Both the position numbers and the translations under genes were made by a program. Below, in pieces: positions 1-8,564 of a DNA stretch of 64,000 nucleotides. This DNA is from Lentzea atacamensis (GTDB lineage: Bacteria; Actinomycetota; Actinomycetes; Mycobacteriales; Pseudonocardiaceae): positions 372,001 to 436,000 of the forward strand of contig NZ_QLTT01000007.1 in the NCBI RefSeq assembly GCF_003269295.1, in the 5' to 3' direction. Each line of letters begins with the position of its first letter. The stretch's first letter is position 1. Under the pieces are notes generated by a model. It ran no database searches, was not told where the DNA came from, and saw nothing but the letters and a program-made list of their open reading frames with translations.

Positions 1-267
1 CACGGCTTTGAGGACTCCGCAGGTTTCCAGACCGGCGGTTTTCTTCTTCGTGGTGATCTTGGTGTCGCCCTGTGGTTCCGGGGCGGTGGGGTCCGCGGGC
101 TTCGAGGGCGAGGTGCTGGTGGGAGGCTTCTTCGAGGTTGCGGGCGGGGTGGCGGGGGCCGCGTTGGGGTCGGCCGCGGCTGAGCCCTTGACCTGTTGGC
201 TGCAGCCTGTGACGGCGGCGAGGGGCAGGATCAGCGCTAGGAGGATGGCCGCTGGTCGCAGGTGCAT
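1..267 (-). CDS. Secreted lipoprotein, C-terminus beyond the left edge
   Basis: The visible 89 residues begin with a hydrophobic signal segment and a lipobox ending V-T-G-C (Cys at residue 22), so the protein is probably exported and anchored by lipid at the outer face of the membrane. After the Cys comes a linker rich in Pro, Ala, Ser, Thr and Lys, then the start of a folded part containing one Cys (ETCGVLKAV) at the edge. The ATG is preceded by a GGGGG/AGAGG-type ribosome site. The family cannot be named because most of the protein lies outside the window. Confidence 0.7.
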   Translation of the reverse strand, partial: MHLRPAAILLALILPLAAVTGCSQQVKGSAAADPNAAPATPPATSKKPPTSTSPSKPADPTAPEPQGDTKITTKKKTAGLETCGVLKAV

Positions 268-397
268 GTCGCCTCTGCCCCCTGTTCGGTCGGATCGGTT
301 CCGGGCGTTCGTGGCCGGGGTGCGACTGTAGGCGGCCTGAGGATGGTGGGCACGTGGGGCGACCGAGATGTGATCACCGGTTGAGCTGATCGGTGGG

Positions 398-412
398 TAG
401 GTTGCTGGACTA
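398..412 (+). promoter_or_regulatory. Candidate -10 box of acuC, possibly leaderless
   Basis: TAGGTT lies 8 bases before the ATG at 412 and no ribosome site is visible. This fits transcription starting at or next to the A of the start codon. No good -35 hexamer was found, so this is inference. Confidence 0.35.
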
Positions 413-1584
413 TGGGTAAGCCAGCCGCTGTTGTCTGGGATCGGTCCTTCCTGGGGTATGACCTCGGTGGCGACCATCCGCTCAATCCCGTCCGGCTTGA
501 TCTGACCGTCCGGCTCGCCACGGCGCTCGGGGTGCTTCAGGGCGTCGAGTTGCGGGTGCCCGAGGCGGCCAGCGACGAGGAGATCGAGCTGGTGCATCGG
601 CCTGGGTATTTGAGCGCCGTGCAGGCGGCGCCCACGGCCGGGTGGGATGTCGGGCACGGGCTGGGGACGCCGGACAACCCGGTCTTCGAGCGGATGCACG
701 AGGCTTCGGCGTTGGTGGTCGGTGGGTCGTTGGTGGCGGCTCGGGCCATTGCGTCGGGTGAGGTGGATCGGGCGGTCAACATCGCCGGTGGGTTGCACCA
801 CGCGATGCCGGACAGTGCGGCTGGGTTTTGCGTCTACAACGACTGCGCGGTAGCCATCGAGTGGTTGTTGCGCAACGGGGTGGAGCGCATCGCGTATGTG
901 GATGTCGATGTGCATCACGGGGACGGCGTGCAGACGGCGTTCTGGGACGACCCGCGGGTGTTGACGGTCTCGTTGCATCAGCATCCGATGAGCCTGTGGC
1001 CGGGGACCGGGTGGGCCGGTGAGGTCGGTGGCGCCGGGGCCGAGGGCAGTGCGGTCAACGTGCCGTTGCCGGCGGGGACGCGCGACGGTGTGTGGTTGCG
1101 GGCGTTTCACGCGACGGTGCCGGCGTTGCTCAAGGCGTTCAGGCCTCAGGTGCTGGTCACGCAGTGCGGTGTCGACACGCACCGGGAGGATCCGCTCGCG
1201 GACCTGGCGTTGAGCGTGGACGGGCATCGGGCGATCTACCAGGCGTTCCGGGACTTGGTGAACGAGCACGGGTTCAAGTGGCTGGCGCTCGGGGGCGGCG
1301 GGTACGAGCTGCTCAGGGTCGTGCCGCGGTCGTGGACGCACCTGCTGGCGACGGTGCTGGACCGCGATGTGGATCCGAACCGGCCGTTGCCCGCGGACTG
1401 GGTGGCGCATGCGACACGCATCGCACCTGACTGGCCGTTGCCTGCGTCGATGACTGATGAGTGCGACGCTGGGTACCAACCGTGGGGCGGGGACGCGGTG
1501 GAGCCGGTGGACAAGGCGATTCGCGACACCCGGCGCGCGGTGTTCCCGTTGCACGGACTTGATCCCGACGACCCCAGGGACTGA
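412..1584 (+). CDS. acuC: AcuC-type protein deacetylase (class I histone-deacetylase fold)
   Basis: A 390-residue member of the arginase/histone-deacetylase superfamily, the usual size of AcuC. The zinc and catalytic motifs are visible: GGLHHA (paired His), YVDVDVHHGDGVQ (Asp and His zinc ligands), QCGVDTHRED (third Asp) and the Gly-rich LGGGGY loop. Family members remove acetyl groups from lysines; in Bacillus AcuC reactivates acetyl-CoA synthetase. The next gene, 6 bases downstream, encodes an acetyltransferase of the Pat type, so the pair looks like an eraser/writer operon controlling acetyl-CoA metabolism. The substrate here is inferred. Confidence 0.9.
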   Translation: MGKPAAVVWDRSFLGYDLGGDHPLNPVRLDLTVRLATALGVLQGVELRVPEAASDEEIELVHRPGYLSAVQAAPTAGWDVGHGLGTPDNPVFERMHEASALVVGGSLVAARAIASGEVDRAVNIAGGLHHAMPDSAAGFCVYNDCAVAIEWLLRNGVERIAYVDVDVHHGDGVQTAFWDDPRVLTVSLHQHPMSLWPGTGWAGEVGGAGAEGSAVNVPLPAGTRDGVWLRAFHATVPALLKAFRPQVLVTQCGVDTHREDPLADLALSVDGHRAIYQAFRDLVNEHGFKWLALGGGGYELLRVVPRSWTHLLATVLDRDVDPNRPLPADWVAHATRIAPDWPLPASMTDECDAGYQPWGGDAVEPVDKAIRDTRRAVFPLHGLDPDDPRD

Positions 1585-1590
1585 AAGCCA

Positions 1591-4215
1591 GTGGCCGCTG
1601 CCAGAGATCCGTTCGACTTCCCCCGGCACTGGGAGGCGGACGTCGTCCTCAGCGACGGCGGCACCGTCCACCTGCGACCGATCACGCCGGACGACGGCGA
1701 GAAGCTGCGGGAGTTCCACGGCAGGCTGTCCGAGCGGACGCGGTACTTCCGCTACTTCGGGCCCTACCCGCGAATCCCGCAGCGCGACCTCGAACGGTTC
1801 AGCACCGTCGACCACCACGACCGCGTGGCGCTCATCGCGTTGCTCGGTGACGACATCGTCGCGGTCGGGCGGTTCGACCGGCTGCACGGCGGGGAGAGCG
1901 CCGAGGTCGCGTTCGTCGTCGAGGACGGGCATCAGGGGCGTGGGCTGGGCAGCATCCTGCTCGAGCACCTCGCCGCGGCTGCCAGAGAAGTCGGGCTCAC
2001 GCGGTTCGAGGCGGAGGTGCTGGCCGAGAACGGGCAGATGGTCCGGGTGTTCCGCGACGCCGGCTACCAGGTCAGCAGGGCGTTCGAGGAGGGCGTGCTG
2101 CATCTGGAGTTCGCGATCGACCCCACTGACGAGTCCGTCGCCGTCGCCAGGGCGCGCGAACAGGCCGCGGAGGCCCGCAGCGTGCACAACCTGCTGCACC
2201 CGAGATCGGTCGCGGTCATCGGCGCCTCCACCGACCCGACCAAGATCGGGCACGCGGTCCTCAAGAACCTCCTCGAAGCCGACTTCAACGGGCCCGTCTA
2301 CCCGGTCAACGCCGAGCACCGCGCCGTCAGGGGTGTCCGGGCCTATCCGACCGTGCTCGACATCCCCGACGACGTCGACCTCGCCGTCGTCGCCGTCCCC
2401 GCGGCCAGCGTCGACGAGGTCATGGACGCGTGCCTCGCCAAAGGCGTGAAGGCGCTCGTCGTCGTGAGCTCGGGCTACGGCGAGACGGGGCCGGACGGTC
2501 TGTCGGCCGAGCGCAGGCTCGCGGCCGAGGCGAGAGCGCACGGCATGCGTGTCGTCGGTCCCAACGCGCTGGGCGTGCTCAACCTCGACCCCAAGGTCAG
2601 GCTCAACGCGAGCCTCGCCCCGAAGCTCCCGGCACGCGGCCGTGCGGGCTTCTTCTGCCAGTCAGGCGCCCTCGGCACGGCCATCCTCGCCAACGCCGCG
2701 GGCTGGGGCCTCGGCCTGTCCACGTTCGTCTCGGCGGGCAACCGCGCCGACGTCTCCGGCAACGACCTGCTGCAGTACTGGGAGACCGACCCCTCGACCG
2801 ACGTCGTCCTGCTCTACCTGGAGTCGTTCGGCAACCCGCGCAAGTTCGCGAGGCTCGCGCGACGGCTCGGCCGCACGAAGCCCATTGTCGCGGTGAAGTC
2901 GGGACGGCACGCGGTCGTTCCCGGCCTCGCCGCCACCGGCGCGAAGGTCGACGAGGCGAGCGTCCAGGCGCTGTTCGAGCAGGCCGGCGTGATCAGGGTC
3001 GACTCGCTGGCCCAGCTGTTCGACACCGCGCTCCTGCTGGCCAATCAACCGCTGCCCAAGGGCAAGCGCGTCGCGGTCGTCGGCAACTCCACCGCCATCG
3101 GGCTGCTGGCCGCCGACACGCTGCTCGCCCAAGACCTCGAGCTCGCGGGCGAGCCCGTCGACGTCGGCGCCCAGGCGACGCCGGAGGAGTTCGCCAAGGC
3201 CGTCCAGGAAGCGGCCGTCCGTCCCGACACCGATGCCCTCGTCGTCGTGTTCGTGCCACCCATCGCCGTCCCCGGCACGGCCTATGCGCGTGCGCTCAGG
3301 GAAGCCGTGCACGGCACGAAACCGATCGTCTCCACGTTCCTCGCGGTCGAAGGAATTCCGGAGGAGCTGCGGGTTCCCGGGAAAGGTTCCATTCCCAGCT
3401 ACGCCAGTCCGGAACGCGCCGTTCTCGCATTGGCCCGCGTCATCCGCTACGCCCGCTGGCGCGCCGCACCCCAGGGCAACTTCACTCGCCCGGACGGTAT
3501 CGACAGCGAACGTGCACGGTCCATTGTGGACAACACTGAGACCGAAAGCCTGCTGGGTGACGACAAGGCCGTCGAGCTCCTGAACTGCTACGGCATCGAC
3601 GTCGTCCCGTTCCGCATCGCCCACAGCGCCGAGGAGGCGGCAGCAGCCGCCGACGAGCTCGGCTACCCGGTCGCGATGAAGGCCACCAGCGAACGCCTCC
3701 GCCACCGCACCGACCTCGTCGGTGTACGGCTCGACATCGCGCAGCAGGAATCGGTCAAGGCCGCCTACCACGACCTCGCGGCGCTGAGCGGCAAACCGGG
3801 CGTGTACGTGCAACGCATGGCGCCCAAGGGAGTCAGTTGCGTTCTCGGCCTGCAGGACGATCCGAGCTTCGGCACGTTGGTCTGGTTCGGACTGTCGGGT
3901 CTCGTCAGCGATCTTCTGGGCGACCGCGCCTACCGGGCGGTACCCCTCACCGACACCGACGCCGCAGAACTCGTTGCCGCGCCGAAAGCCGCGCCGTTGC
4001 TCACCGGTTACCGCGGCGACGAACCCGCGGACCTGAAAGCACTTCAGGACCTGGTACTCCGTTTGGCGGCACTGGCGGAGGACCTCCCGGAAGTCCGCTC
4101 ACTCAAACTCGAACCCGTTCTTGCTTCTGCCGCAGGGGCTTTCGTCAGCAGCGCGCGCATAGTCATCGGCCCACCTCCGTCCTTGCACGACGTCGGTCCG
4201 CGCCGCTTGCGCTGA
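1591..4215 (+). CDS. patA: GNAT plus NDP-forming acyl-CoA synthetase-like fusion, protein lysine acetyltransferase
   Basis: An 874-residue fusion. Residues about 20-180 are a GNAT domain with an acetyl-CoA loop (DGHQGRGLGS); about 205-330 a CoA-binding Rossmann domain; the middle a ligase-CoA domain; about 650-870 an ATP-grasp domain. GNAT-first order is the arrangement of actinobacterial PatA enzymes, opposite to Salmonella Pat. In active NDP-forming synthetases a phosphorylated His sits in an S-H-T-G loop; here, near residue 448, the loop reads A-A-T-G, so the synthetase part is probably a sensor rather than a catalyst. GTG start, 6 bases after acuC. Confidence 0.85.
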   Translation: MAAARDPFDFPRHWEADVVLSDGGTVHLRPITPDDGEKLREFHGRLSERTRYFRYFGPYPRIPQRDLERFSTVDHHDRVALIALLGDDIVAVGRFDRLHGGESAEVAFVVEDGHQGRGLGSILLEHLAAAAREVGLTRFEAEVLAENGQMVRVFRDAGYQVSRAFEEGVLHLEFAIDPTDESVAVARAREQAAEARSVHNLLHPRSVAVIGASTDPTKIGHAVLKNLLEADFNGPVYPVNAEHRAVRGVRAYPTVLDIPDDVDLAVVAVPAASVDEVMDACLAKGVKALVVVSSGYGETGPDGLSAERRLAAEARAHGMRVVGPNALGVLNLDPKVRLNASLAPKLPARGRAGFFCQSGALGTAILANAAGWGLGLSTFVSAGNRADVSGNDLLQYWETDPSTDVVLLYLESFGNPRKFARLARRLGRTKPIVAVKSGRHAVVPGLAATGAKVDEASVQALFEQAGVIRVDSLAQLFDTALLLANQPLPKGKRVAVVGNSTAIGLLAADTLLAQDLELAGEPVDVGAQATPEEFAKAVQEAAVRPDTDALVVVFVPPIAVPGTAYARALREAVHGTKPIVSTFLAVEGIPEELRVPGKGSIPSYASPERAVLALARVIRYARWRAAPQGNFTRPDGIDSERARSIVDNTETESLLGDDKAVELLNCYGIDVVPFRIAHSAEEAAAAADELGYPVAMKATSERLRHRTDLVGVRLDIAQQESVKAAYHDLAALSGKPGVYVQRMAPKGVSCVLGLQDDPSFGTLVWFGLSGLVSDLLGDRAYRAVPLTDTDAAELVAAPKAAPLLTGYRGDEPADLKALQDLVLRLAALAEDLPEVRSLKLEPVLASAAGAFVSSARIVIGPPPSLHDVGPRRLR

Positions 4216-4361
4216 CTTGCCGACCGCAACGATTCCGTTGTCTCATTCGCGCAGAGGTATGGACATGCGTCGGATAGCCGCCTAGGTTTCCCGGCATCGC
4301 CGAGCAACGCTGCCAAGGTGCGTCGGCGCATGCCCGTGGAATCTCGCTGTAAGAGGGACGA

Positions 4362-5195
4362 ATGACGCCGAGAGCGCTCCTCCGCCTGGTGGCGACAACA
4401 TGTGCGGCTCTGCTTCTCCTCGCCTCGTGCGCGGGTGGCGACGAGTCCACGATGGTTGGAAAGGTCAGCGCGAACGACCGCATGGTCATCGCCGTGTCGT
4501 TCGACCAGCCGGGGATGGCGGTTCGCAGGCTCGACGGCAGCTACCGCGGTTTCGACGTCGACGTCGCGAAGTTCATCGCGAACGAGCTGGGCGTCAAGGA
4601 GCAGGACATCACCTGGAAGGAAGCGCAGCCCGGCAACCGGGAGACGCTGCTGACCAGCGGTGAGGCCGACATGGTCGTCTCCACCTACTCGATCACGGAC
4701 AAGCGCAAGGAGATCGTCGACTTCGTCGGCCCGTACTTCGTCGCGGGCCAGGACCTGCTGGTGCGCATGAACGAGAGCCGCATCGAGGGCCCGAAGTCGC
4801 TCAACGCCAGCCTGCGCCTCTGCTCCACCGCGGGCTCAACGTCCGCCGCGTACGTGAAGGACCAGTTCGCCAAGGACGTGAACCTGGTCGAGTACGCGAA
4901 GTTCAGCGACTGCGTCACGGCGCTGCTGGCCAACAACGTCGACGCCGTCACCACCGACGACGTCCTGCTCGCGGGCTACGCCGCCCAGAACCCGGAGCTG
5001 CTGCGGGTCGTCGGTGACCCGTTCAGCAAGGAGGAGTACGGCGTCGGCCTGCGCCGCAACGACCCCACCAGCAAGGCGAAGGTCCAGGCAGCGTTGCAGA
5101 AGATGATCGACTCGGGCGCCTGGCGGGAGTCGCTGGAGGTCAACATCGGATCTTCCGGCTACAAGATCCCCGACCCGCCGAAGCTGGCCCCCTGA
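4362..5195 (+). CDS. Glutamate/polar amino-acid ABC transporter binding lipoprotein
   Basis: A 277-residue family 3 solute-binding protein. It starts with a signal peptide and lipobox (LLAS-C, Cys near residue 24). Typical family features follow: RGFDVDVAKFIANELG, then SGEADMVVSTYSITDKRKE and VGPYFVAGQDLLV. It resembles GluB of glutamate importers. No permease or ATPase gene adjoins it, so it is an orphan binding protein that must share a membrane complex encoded elsewhere or serve as a sensor ligand. The ATG follows an AAGAGGGACGA ribosome site. Confidence 0.85.
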   Translation: MTPRALLRLVATTCAALLLLASCAGGDESTMVGKVSANDRMVIAVSFDQPGMAVRRLDGSYRGFDVDVAKFIANELGVKEQDITWKEAQPGNRETLLTSGEADMVVSTYSITDKRKEIVDFVGPYFVAGQDLLVRMNESRIEGPKSLNASLRLCSTAGSTSAAYVKDQFAKDVNLVEYAKFSDCVTALLANNVDAVTTDDVLLAGYAAQNPELLRVVGDPFSKEEYGVGLRRNDPTSKAKVQAALQKMIDSGAWRESLEVNIGSSGYKIPDPPKLAP

Positions 5196-5213
5196 TCGCA
5201 CAGAAGGTGACGT

Positions 5214-5229
5214 ATGCTCACGCCACGTG
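5214..5229 (+). promoter_or_regulatory. Candidate -10 box of the GntR gene, probably leaderless
   Basis: TATGCT ends 7 bases before the GTG at 5227 and there is no ribosome site in between. That spacing places the transcription start on the start codon. The -35 region is weak. Confidence 0.45.
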
Positions 5230-5994
5230 AACCGCGTCCCGCCGCACCGTGCTGATCGACCCGTTCGCGCGGGCATTCCCGAACACGGCCGAGTCCCGCG
5301 CTACTACGCGGTCAAGGCCGAGCTCTTCGACCTCGTCGAGACCCTCGGCGAAGGCACGGTCCTGCCGTCCGAACGCGAGCTCGCCGAACGGTTCTCCGTC
5401 TCGCGCGTCACGCTTCGCCAGGCCGTCAGCGAACTGGTGCTCGAAGGCAAGCTCATCCGCCGCCAGGGCAGCGGCACGTTCGTCGCGCCGCCGAAGCTCG
5501 TCCAGCCGTTGTCGCTGGTCAGCTACACCGAGGGCATGCGACGCCAGGGTGTCGAACCGACCCGCACGGTGATCACGCTCGAGGAGCTCAGCGCCGACGA
5601 GGGCCTCTCCCGCGACCTGATGCTCGAACCGGGCGACCCGGTCGTGCACCTCGAACGGGTCCTGCTCGCCGACGACGAGCGCATCGGCCTCGAGTCGACG
5701 TACCTGAGCAGCCGCCGCTTCCCCGACCTGATGGACAAGCTCGACCCCGCCGGATCGCTCTACGCCTGCCTCACCGAACGCCTCGGCGTGCGCTTCGCCG
5801 AGGCGGAGGAACGCGTCGAGACCGTGCTGGCCACACCGCGCGAGGCGCTGCTCATCGGCACGAACCCGGCGCTGCCGATGCTGCTGCTGCACCGCGTCTC
5901 CTACGACGTCGACGGCCACCCGATCGAACGCGCCCGGTCGCTGTACCGGGGCGATCGGTTCAGTTTCGTCGCGCGGCTGCACGCCGACCGTTAG
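5227..5994 (+). CDS. GntR-family regulator, HutC/DasR type with UTRA effector domain
   Basis: A 255-residue regulator. Residues about 25-95 form the winged-helix DNA-binding domain (LPSERELAERFSVSRVTLRQ), about 100-250 the UTRA ligand domain. The pattern SYTEGMRRQG, SLYACL..., ATPREALLIG and YRGDRFSFVARL closely follows Streptomyces DasR, the GlcNAc-responsive global regulator. No sugar genes are adjacent, and I saw no DasR-type operator near the gene, so the regulon is unknown. DasR-like but not proven to be the orthologue. Confidence 0.85.
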   Translation: MNRVPPHRADRPVRAGIPEHGRVPRYYAVKAELFDLVETLGEGTVLPSERELAERFSVSRVTLRQAVSELVLEGKLIRRQGSGTFVAPPKLVQPLSLVSYTEGMRRQGVEPTRTVITLEELSADEGLSRDLMLEPGDPVVHLERVLLADDERIGLESTYLSSRRFPDLMDKLDPAGSLYACLTERLGVRFAEAEERVETVLATPREALLIGTNPALPMLLLHRVSYDVDGHPIERARSLYRGDRFSFVARLHADR

Positions 5995-6032
5995 GAACGG
6001 AACAGAATCGGTCTCCGAGGCGTCTGAGGATC

Positions 6033-7736
6033 ATGGCGCTGGAATCGGAGATCGGGCTCGTCGGCAGGGACGGCATCACCGCCCTGGTGGAGTCGCTGGT
6101 GGAGCGCCGCCACAAACAGCCGCTCCCGGTGATCGTCGCGTTCGGTCCCGGTGGCAGCGGCAAGACGTCGCTGCTCGACCACGTCCGCCGGCGCTACCGC
6201 GACGCGCCCACCGCCAAGGTCGACCTCGACCGGGCGGGTTCCCGTTCCTGCAAGGACATCCTCGACGTCGCCGCCGAGCAGCTGAGGTCCTGCCAGCACG
6301 CCGAGTTCGGGCGGATGCGGCTGCCGCGCTACGACCTCGCCCGTCTCGCGCTGTACAACGAGCCCGCCGACGACCCGCACCACCGCGCGCGTGAGCTCGC
6401 CGCCAAGCAGATGACCCGGCTCGTCGCGGTCGCCGACGCCGCCGAGGTCGTCGAGATGCTGCCACCCGCGCAAGGCCTCGGGAAGGTGCTCAGGCCACTT
6501 CTGCTGCGGCTCATCGGACTCGCCGTCATCGCGCCGCGGTCGTTGCGCTGGCTGCTGGGCGGGCCGCGCGTCGCGAGTGCGTTGCGGTGGTTCGAGAACT
6601 ACGTCGGGCACGAACTGAAGTCCGGTCAGCGGCTGAAGTTCGACGCCGCACTCGTGCACACGTGGAGCCTCAACCGTTCCGGCGACACGCTGGAGATCGA
6701 CAGGCTGCTCGTCGCCGCGTTCCTCGCCGACATCACCGCCGCCTACCGGTTCCGCGGCTGCTACCGCAGGATGAACAGCCTGCTGCTGCTCGACGGCGCC
6801 GACCTGCTCGACGGCATCGACTCCTACCTGCCACCGCAACGGCCACGGCCCGCCGCCCGCGCCACCGACTTCCTGAGCCTGGTCGCCGAGCGGCGCGTCA
6901 AGGAGCCGCACGTGCCGCTGCTCGTGATCGCCACCAAGCAGTCCGCGCCGTCGTTACCCGACTCGGCACCATCGGTGTTCCTGCCGGTGCGCCTGGAGCC
7001 GTTCACGCTGGCGCAGACGCGGCAGTTCCTCGCCGAGTGGAACCGCACGCGCAACAGCACGGTCGAGTCCGAGGCGCTCGTCGAGGAGCTGCAGGAGGTC
7101 ACGCACGGCCACCCGCTCGCGGTTCGGCTCGCCATCCAGCTCGTGCAGTTCGTGTTCGCGCGCGACCAGGTGCTGCCGTCGGTGCGCGCGGTGTTCGACG
7201 AACGGCTACCGGTCGACGAGACCACGACGTTCCAGGACGCCATGGTCGGCGACTACCTGCTTCTCCGCTTCTTCCAACGGATTCCCGGCGCGGAGGAGAT
7301 GCCGGAACGCGAGGCAGCGCGCGAGATCTTCGCCCGCCTCGCCGCCCCGCGCCTGCTCGACCGGCACGTGATCCGCGCGCTGCTCCCGTCGACGTGGTCG
7401 GCGGAGAACATGCGTGCTCTGCTGGCACAGCTGAGCTTTGTGAGCCAGCAGGGCGACAACTTCGTGCTGCACCCGTTGTTGCGCGATCTGCTGGCGCGCC
7501 GGCTTCGCGAGGTTCCCGAGGACCAGCCGTTCTCGCACCGCAACGTCCATCGGCTGCTGAACGATCGCTACGACAGCCTCGGGCAACGCGAGGACGCGCT
7601 CTACCACGCGCTCGCGCTCGGCGAAGTCCACCTCGTCGCGCATCGCCTCCGCCCGCACGTCGACGAACGCAGTGACCGCTGGATCGCCGAGCTCGCCGCC
7701 ATCGCCGAGGCCCCGATGCCGCCGGGCGAGGGCTAA
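6033..7736 (+). CDS. STAND-like NTPase, N-terminal segment of an interrupted sensor gene
   Basis: 567 residues. The Walker A motif GPGGSGKTSLL lies near residue 35, a Walker-B-like LLLLDGADLLDG near 250, and GHPLAVRLAIQL near 365, the G-x-P helix motif typical of STAND/NACHT ATPases; a winged-helix-like tail follows. The frame ends at TAA 7734-7736, but coding-like sequence continues in the same frame (PEFGEEPRTWWERL) into the next two entries. It probably represents the cytoplasmic switch of a membrane receptor. Either the gene is broken or the stop is read through. ATG start; no strong ribosome site. Confidence 0.7.
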   Translation: MALESEIGLVGRDGITALVESLVERRHKQPLPVIVAFGPGGSGKTSLLDHVRRRYRDAPTAKVDLDRAGSRSCKDILDVAAEQLRSCQHAEFGRMRLPRYDLARLALYNEPADDPHHRARELAAKQMTRLVAVADAAEVVEMLPPAQGLGKVLRPLLLRLIGLAVIAPRSLRWLLGGPRVASALRWFENYVGHELKSGQRLKFDAALVHTWSLNRSGDTLEIDRLLVAAFLADITAAYRFRGCYRRMNSLLLLDGADLLDGIDSYLPPQRPRPAARATDFLSLVAERRVKEPHVPLLVIATKQSAPSLPDSAPSVFLPVRLEPFTLAQTRQFLAEWNRTRNSTVESEALVEELQEVTHGHPLAVRLAIQLVQFVFARDQVLPSVRAVFDERLPVDETTTFQDAMVGDYLLLRFFQRIPGAEEMPEREAAREIFARLAAPRLLDRHVIRALLPSTWSAENMRALLAQLSFVSQQGDNFVLHPLLRDLLARRLREVPEDQPFSHRNVHRLLNDRYDSLGQREDALYHALALGEVHLVAHRLRPHVDERSDRWIAELAAIAEAPMPPGEG

Positions 7737-7838
7737 CCGGAGTTCGGCGAAGAACCGCGCACGTGGTGGGAACGCCTGCGCAGTGACATCAAGGGCAAGG
7801 ACGCGAAACGCACCCTCCACCGCCGTTACGACCGCGCG

Positions 7839-8516
7839 GTGCGGCCGGAAACCGGGCTGCTGGAGGACGCCGTCATCGCGACCTGGGAACTGCGTTCGCT
7901 CAGCAGGATCGTGCGGCCGACGGTCGAGATGTACGACCAGGTGTTGCGCACCCACCAGGAACTCAGCGGCGCCGAGGAACGCCTGACCGCTTACCTCGCA
8001 ACGAAACGCGCGCTCGAACACAACACGCCCGCATCACCACCGGCGCCGTTGCCGCGCTCGTCCGGCGTCGGCCGCTACCCGTATCCGCGGCGCTGGCCCG
8101 GTCGCAACGCGTTGCGGCGCGTGGCTGTCTACCTCGTCGTCGCGCTGCTCGTGTTGTACGGCGCGGCTTTCTACCTCCAGGACAGCAACAACTGCTTGTG
8201 CTACGGCGTCTACGAACCGGCGGAACTCGTGGCGGACCTCGCGGGCCAGCGCACCCGTCTGTCCAAAATGGACGGAGCGCAATGCGTCGGCCTGAGTGAG
8301 AAACCCGGCCGGTTCGCCTACGGTGACCCGGCGTCGCAGAACAACGACGACGCGGAGGTCGAGGAGCTTGCGAAGCTCATCGCCGAGGAGAACGCCCGCG
8401 CCGCGAAGGTGAAGGACCGCAGCGTGGTGACGATCGTCGTCGCCACGATGCTCAGCTCCAACGAGCGGGTGAAGCGCGACCTGTCCGCCGGAGTGAACGA
8501 GCTGCGCGGCGCGTAA
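7839..8516 (+). CDS. Membrane-linker segment of the interrupted NTPase/periplasmic-sensor gene
   Basis: 225 residues in the same reading frame as the preceding NTPase piece; the GTG listed is only the first possible start after the stop, and no ribosome site supports it. It holds one strong membrane span (VAVYLVVALLVLYGAAFYL, residues about 90-110) followed by an outside part with C-x-C (NNCLCYGVY) and the first strand of a periplasmic-binding-protein fold (VVTIVVATMLSSNERVKRDL). The TAA at 8514-8516 falls inside the first helix of that fold, which argues for a disrupted gene rather than a natural domain border. Confidence 0.5.
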   Translation: MRPETGLLEDAVIATWELRSLSRIVRPTVEMYDQVLRTHQELSGAEERLTAYLATKRALEHNTPASPPAPLPRSSGVGRYPYPRRWPGRNALRRVAVYLVVALLVLYGAAFYLQDSNNCLCYGVYEPAELVADLAGQRTRLSKMDGAQCVGLSEKPGRFAYGDPASQNNDDAEVEELAKLIAEENARAAKVKDRSVVTIVVATMLSSNERVKRDLSAGVNELRGA

Positions 8517-8564
8517 CTGGCGCAGCGCGACTGGAACCAGCTCGACGGTCTCGGCCGCAATCCG

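Noticed and set aside
2662-3813. A 383-codon frame antisense to patA
   Set aside because: It mirrors the codon structure of patA and has no ribosome site or family likeness.
5227-5994. Looked for DasR-type operators near the DasR-like gene and the sugar operons
   Set aside because: No TGGTCTAGACCA-like site was found by eye.
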